Position numbers and translations under genes: made by a program | Part shown: positions 58,032-64,000 of the stretch, in pieces | Layout of the letters: every line of letters starts with the position of its first letter | Numbering within the stretch: the first letter of the stretch is position 1 | Origin: Dolomedes plantarius | Taxonomy: Eukaryota > Arthropoda > Arachnida > Araneae > Dolomedidae | Reading direction: 5' to 3' | NCBI GenBank assembly: GCA_907164885.2 | Contig: OU015496.1 | Location: 190,330,051 to 190,394,050 of the forward strand | DNA length: 64,000 nt | The notes under the pieces: model-generated | The model's input: only the letters and a program-made list of their open reading frames with translations | What the model was told of the DNA's origin: nothing | Database searches by the model: none

Positions 58032-58170
58032 AACTTCCCTCTAAATTGCCATATTTTATTAAGAACTGATTAGACAATCCACAGAGCAAATATTATGGAG
58101 AAATCCCTTTTCCACGGACACCTTTTTTTTTCGAAACCATGACAGGCCGCCACAGAGATGTGTATATATT
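58025..58170. mobile_element. MITE family O, diverged copy
   Basis: tatagtgaaacttccctcta, ttttccacggacacc and cgaaaccatgacaggccgcc match 44113-44272. The right end decays into TA-rich sequence. Confidence 0.7.
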
Positions 58171-58877
58171 TTATATATATATAATATGTGTGTTCGTGTA
58201 GAGAAGAGACATTCTCAACTGGTATCCACATTAGACGAGTCCACGATATTTGCTAGCAGCCTTCAGCGTGTTATTTTTTTATTGAATTATGAATTAATGC
58301 AGAATAACGCGAAACTTTCAAAAGCGCAAAGAGCAATAATGCTTGCCGCTGTCTAGTATCCGTGGCTGAAGATGTAGTACTTTTCCACGCGTGGAAGAGA
58401 ACATGCATGGGTGCAACGCCAGCAGTATGTTACGTGCCCCGTCTGAGATGCGCGTTCCATTAGGATCGCCGTTAATGAATGAATGGGCCAGGCTACAGAC
58501 AGTAGAACGCTTTACAGGTGCGTATTCATGACTAATTCTTTAAACTGGTTTTCAAGTATATATATAGAATACGAGTTCTAATTCCGATTGCTATCCCTTC
58601 TTCAGGCGCTCCGATACGCGTGGTCTAGTTCCAGCTGATTTCGATTTTCAGGAAGTTATTAATGAAGTGCGCTTGATGTTTAGTCTCAAGGGCTTTCCGA
58701 TAACCTAACCGCGACAGGAGTTAAATCGGATATGCCACGGGCGCCTTGGATCCGACGGATTTATCCAACCTATGATGTGTCATTCGTTAAGAGAGGTAAT
58801 ATAATACAAGCTGATAATTTGTAGGGCGTTACGAAATCGCGAATAACGACAAGACATCATTACAATCGAACAACGTA
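58171..58877. other. Unassigned sequence
   Basis: No supported gene or repeat. Confidence 0.45.
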
Positions 58878-58885
58878 AACTAAAC

Positions 58886-59631
<746 letters not shown>

Positions 59632-59650
59632 AACTAAACTAAAAACATTC

Positions 59651-59770
59651 GCACAAAAGAATCTAAAATAATATTAGTCCTATAGGGCTAATATTATTTA
59701 TGGGGCTATCGTACAAAAGAATCTAAAATAATATTAGTCCTACAGGGCTAATATTATTTATGGGGCTATT
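59651..59770. repeat. Direct duplication, two 60-bp units, each with a palindrome
   Basis: The two 60-bp units differ at three or four positions. Each includes aataatattagtcc and gggctaatattatt, which pair as a hairpin. Confidence 0.95.
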
Positions 59771-61582
59771 ATTACAGGGATCCCCCTATACAGATATAGT
59801 TGCGAAAATAAATATCACTCATAGATTTTATCTTTATCCCAGCAACATGCCTATACAAATCGCTCGCCATATAGGAAAGGAAATTGTTTAAATAGCCACA
59901 AACAGTATCTCAAAATGAGCAATCCAGTGTCGCTCGCTAGTGGGCAATGAATTATGAATTTACCTAATATGTCAGCTGGTATTTAAAAGTCGGGGAAATG
60001 ACGCCACTCAGTTTTCTGCGCTTTTCCGAAAAATATCCTTTTTGATGAGACCAACCGATCTGAGCAAAAATTTGCTCAATAATATTTAGTCACTAAAATC
60101 GTGAATAAGAAGTCGCGGCGTGTTTTGCCTTTTCTCGTGTATTAAATTCAGTGTATGTTTACTTCCAGATCGCAAAAAATTTAGCTCCATTGAACTTGAA
60201 ACACCATTCTTTTACATAGAAAATATAGTTGCATTCCTTTCTTGACAAATTATGATAAATGATCATTGTTAAAATTTTCTGTGGTACGTACGGTAAAGCA
60301 CGTTTGCCCATCTAATAGAACATTTCAGGCCGCCTAGTGGTAGTTTTATCTCACGAGCGTGAGGACTGTTATGAAGTGTTTCCGTTACAGTTCATGATAT
60401 AGGTACAAAACAATCCCAACTCAAATGGATTTCACGATGACGTTTTCCTCTAATTGCACGTCGTCAGAGAGATTTTATCGTATTCTAATCTCATCTCTCA
60501 TCTTGAGAGTAACTGCCCTTGGATACACCTAATCCTGAGGTTAAATCATGAACAGGATTTTTTTTTATGATGAATAAATTCATTTTTTAGTGGTAAATAA
60601 ACTTCAATTGAACCAATCCCCAACTTTTAATTAACAATGCTATTGTTAATGCTCATTGTTTCTAAGATTTAAAATTATGTGGAATGTTCTGGGGCGTTAT
60701 GGCAGGTGTTGATATGTCATTTTTTTTCCCGTTTTCGGCAAATTAAAAAAGAAACTTTTGTTGTGAAATATAAAATCTCTCAATTCAGTTTTTAAATCGA
60801 AATATTCTTTAGTTAATACTCATATTCAGCCTCAAGCATATGGCTGGTCTTTAATGAAAATATTTTTTTTTCAATTAGGGACAAAAATTTTGGGGTGGGT
60901 TGAGAAAAAAAAGAAAACATCAACTTTTGCCAAATTACAAATAATTTATTATTTTTTCATAATTGGGCTACCAGTTTTTGGCCACTTTTTAGTGTGCCAT
61001 ATCAACTTAAAACATAAAACTGAATTTGTCGGACATGTCAACATCTGCCATAACTCCACAGATTTATATTTTTAAATGCTTATAAGAATACGTGTCTTCA
61101 TAAAAATGAACTATGCAATTTTTGGAATACTTCCAGGTACCCCCCCCCCCCCCCCCCTCAAAGAATTTGCCATATGACAGTTGACTTGTGGGAGGAAGTT
61201 TTCACTGTAAAAGATGACACCCAGGGTCCTTGGAATGATTAAAATTGTCACTCATCAAAAATTAGAAGTCAATAATTCATTTTCGCACTTTATAGACGTC
61301 AAATATTTCACGTTGATGGAAAGAAAAAAAATCATTGAGAGTTGTTTGATTAATAGCTCACGTTTCCACTTTGAGCGCTGCGGCGATGACTGACAACGGA
61401 AAAAAAAAAACTTAATCCACTAACCCCCAGAGTAAATATATTTTGGATTACTACGTCAATCAAGTAAAAAAAACACATAAAATACCCAAAAGAGTCGTGT
61501 TTTAATATGTTTTAAGTTAACGCAAACACTTACTTGCACATATGTATGTACTTAAACCCCACACAAAAACGTGTGTAATTTA
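59771..61582. other. Unassigned; poly-C run
   Basis: A run of about 17-18 C at about 61141-61158 next to tcaaagaatttgcc. No gene or element boundary identified. Confidence 0.45.
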
Positions 61583-61668
61583 CTAGCTGAAAACCCGCAC
61601 TTCGCTACGGAGTACATTCAAATTAAATACAACGGTCAATGTATGCAATAATTGCCAAAAGAAAATAA

Positions 61669-61699
<31 letters not shown>

Positions 61700-62260
61700 A
61701 TAAATACGATCAATATAAACAATTGATGTAGAAAAAAAATATATATTTATAAAAAAATCGTAAGGGATATTTTTATAGACAAAATAATGTCCAATCGTGT
61801 GCCGCATTCGCAAGGAAAAAAATATTTTTTTGTCTATTTATTTGTTGTGCACGTGACGATACATTTATTTAAAGTACCAGAAAAGAAATCACGTGATCAG
61901 CATTTAATAAATTAAATTCTAAATATTTATCTTTAAAAATTCACCATAAATCAGAAAATGGAGGTAAAGATTCGAAAAAGATCTCATTTTAAAGGAATTT
62001 TTATAATCTTTCTCCCGATATAAATTTTATAACCCTCAAATTATTATTTTAAATGCAAACTTAAAAAAAGTTACTGAAACAGCTTAAAAATTTAATTTAA
62101 AAAAATCTAAGAAGAATTTTTCAAAAATCTCTCTTAGTGCACCCCTACACTATGAGAAGAATCGCCATGCAAAATTTCTGCCCTTTAGGTCCAGCGGTTT
62201 GGTCTGTGCGTTGTATGTCAGTCAGTGAGTCAGTTACGGAACTGTTTTATATATATAGAT
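61583..62260 (+). mobile_element. HINE-like element, family J, full copy (678 bp)
   Basis: Starts CTAGCTGAAAACCCGCACTT then cgctacgg (a weak CCGC..GCGG hairpin) and ends cagttacggaactgtttta plus tatatatagat. Internal (TA)n at about 61671-61693. The 3' zone has agcggtttggtctgtgcgtt and gtcagt repeats. No coding frame. Two further copies follow in the same orientation within 2.4 kb. Confidence 0.75.
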
Positions 62261-62560
62261 TATGAATAGTAATGGACTATTCGGAGATGACGTAACTGGT
62301 CACACGATGCTGTTAAAAACACATAGATGCTCGAATTAGACAATACGGAATGGATTATTTGAGGATGATGTCTCACGTCACATGATGTCAAAAGGACACG
62401 AATACTTGCAAAAGAAATCACGGACATATTACTGCTTTAATAATTCATTTTCAGCGAAACTCAGTTTTGCAGATTACGCACGCTCTTCATGCTAAGAGAA
62501 TTTTCGGCACACACCACCACGAAATCTCAAATTAACATGGAGTTTCTTTATATTTACCAA
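62261..62560. other. Unassigned spacer between two J copies
   Basis: A diverged internal duplication is likely: gactattcggagatgacgta and ggattatttgaggatgatgt, each followed by cac..gatg. Confidence 0.4.
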
Positions 62561-63205
62561 CTAGCAGAAAACCCGCGCTTCGCTACGGAGCACATTCAAA
62601 TTAAATACAACGGTCAATGTATGCAATTAATGCCAAAAAAATAAATATATATATTTATAATAAATGCGACGATCAATGTGTACAATTGATGTAAAATATA
62701 TATATATATATATATAGATTAAAAATCGTAAGGAATATTTTTTGGGATAATATCCAATCGTTTGCCACATTAGAAAGAAAAAAAATTTTTTTTTGTCTAT
62801 TTAGTTGTTATGCACGTGACGATAAATTTATTTAAAGTACCAGAAGAAGAAATCACGTGATCAGCATTTAATAAATTAAATTCTAAAATTTAATCTTTAA
62901 AAATTCACCAAAAATCAGAAAATCGAGGTAAAGGTTGGAAAAAGATTTCATTTTAAATGAATTTTTAGGATATTTCTCGTGATATAAATTTTATAACCCT
63001 CAAAATATTATTTTAAATGCAAACTTAAAAAAGAAGTTACAAAAACAACTTAAATATTTAATTTAAAAAAAACTAAGAAGAATTTTTCAAAAGAAGAATC
63101 GCCGTGCAAAATTTCAGACCTTTAGGTCCAGCGGTTTGGTCTGTGCGTTGTATGTCAGTGAGTCAGTCAGTGAGTCAGTTACGGAACTGTTTTATATATA
63201 TAGAT
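62561..63205 (+). mobile_element. HINE-like element, family J, full copy (645 bp)
   Basis: Starts CTAGCAGAAAACCCGCGCTT and ends with the same cagttacggaactgtttta plus tatatatagat. The internal (TA)n is short (about 62697-62715). Confidence 0.78.
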
Positions 63206-63927
63206 TTGAAATTTTAGTCTTGTAGTACACACGATGGGGAATCTCAAAAACTGCCATCCTTTTTCACACAGAAAATAGTTCATTAAAGTTTGACAGAATT
63301 TAATGTACATTTAAAAGTAATGTACCATACACCATATCACACATGCAGTAAAAAGAGCTACCAAGGAATTATTAGACTCCGGAAACTATAGTTTTCCAAT
63401 AAGTGACCATAAAAACTGGTGAATGATTTCATGAACATGAGTCGTTTGCAAGTGTCACTCAGACGCTGAGTTACACTTGCAAACGACTGTTAAATTTGTT
63501 AACACAGGCAAAGAATTTTAACGAAAAAACTGTTTTCGAAGTTTGTATTAAACCTAATTGCCATGCAATGTTAACTAGTTGAATTACAAATGGACACAAT
63601 GTTTAAAAAATTCACTGTTTAGTATATACTTTAAAAGATAACGTGAAATTTTTTCCCTTACTTGCAGTGAAACAAACAATCACCCAACTACAAGACAATC
63701 TAAAACTGGTAGCCTTAGAAGCTGTTGAATGACTGCATACACTGTTGCCACTTAACAGCTGATTTTTACATGAAAACGAATGAAATTATTTATATTGGCA
63801 CGCGATTACGATTTAAAATAGTTTGTAAAATGCAAAATAAAACAAAGGAATGTCACGAACGATAAGAGGAAAACAGCACAATAAAAATTTCTACAATAAT
63901 TATCTTGCAGAGAATTATATTTAAAAA
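63206..63927. other. Unassigned; includes a strong hairpin
   Basis: Only the hairpin at 63440-63488 and the palindrome ggaaactatagttttcc (63381-63397) stand out. Confidence 0.5.
63440..63488. other. 49-bp near-perfect hairpin
   Basis: agtcgtttgcaagtgt (63440-63455) is exactly complementary to acacttgcaaacgact (63473-63488). The inner cactcag/ctgagtt pairs extend it to 23 bp with one mismatch and a 3-base loop. Could be a cruciform, a tiny fold-back MITE or a small RNA precursor. Confidence 0.85.
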
Positions 63928-64000
63928 CTAGTTGAAAACCCGTACTTCGCTACGGAGTACATTCAAATGAAATACAACGGTCAATGTATGCAATTAATGT
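63928..64000 (+). mobile_element. HINE-like element, family J, 5' part at window end
   Basis: CTAGTTGAAAACCCGTACTT then cgctacggagtacattcaaa, identical in layout to the starts at 61583 and 62561. It runs past the end of the window. Confidence 0.85.

Overview
The window looks like AT-rich, repeat-dominated non-coding DNA from an animal nuclear genome. The transposon mix (many hAT elements, GTF2IRD2/ZBED5-like hAT transposase relics, TTAA-targeting MITEs, pogo/Tc1 elements, tRNA-derived SINEs, and microsatellite-tailed elements starting with a small GC hairpin) suggests an arthropod, possibly a chelicerate such as a spider. That assignment is inference. I found no intact cellular gene, no rRNA gene, no functional tRNA gene and no CRISPR array. 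Most long open frames are (TA)n or minisatellite read-through.

Much of the window can be resolved into mobile elements by matching terminal inverted repeats (TIRs) with target-site duplications (TSDs). Thirteen hAT-type insertions have 8-bp TSDs, eleven perfect and two with one mismatch: 1046, 4808, 7713, 19717, 20709, 22964, 25565, 36050, 42610, 44584, 50599, 52147 and 58886 (starts). Three carry broken transposase fragments, and two copies of one family keep a short open frame for a lone BED zinc finger. TTAA-flanked elements form at least four families (2577, 9934/51341, 12985, 14347/18279). TA-flanked elements include a decayed Tc1 transposon (27731-29540), a pogo/Tigger-like element (47898-48952), another long TIR element (15960-16483) and short MITEs. 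Elements with 3-bp TWA-type duplications (Harbinger-like) lie at 21840 and 22460-24448. The last is a three-level nest: a hAT element inside a fold-back MITE inside a larger MITE.

There is one well-supported solo LTR (27100-27553), one candidate solo LTR (57473-57980), and SINEs at 10804, 17590, 31920, 38891, 45732 and about 49617. The SINE at 31920 has a clear 13-bp TSD. Long (TA)n tracts often touch element ends.

Three repeat types (40884; 54898; 61583, 62561 and 63928 with relatives at 21051 and 41490) share a layout: a GC-rich mini-hairpin at the 5' end and a 3' end of the TTTATATATAGAT type. This resembles microsatellite-associated Helentron/HINE-type elements and is one of the more interesting structural signals. 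Minisatellites occur at 19786, 23860, 26178, 38749, 50650 and 55158. Stretches with no assigned feature are listed as such. One unassigned open frame (22266-22462) looks protein-like and is cut by a MITE; it is the only candidate for a host exon relic.
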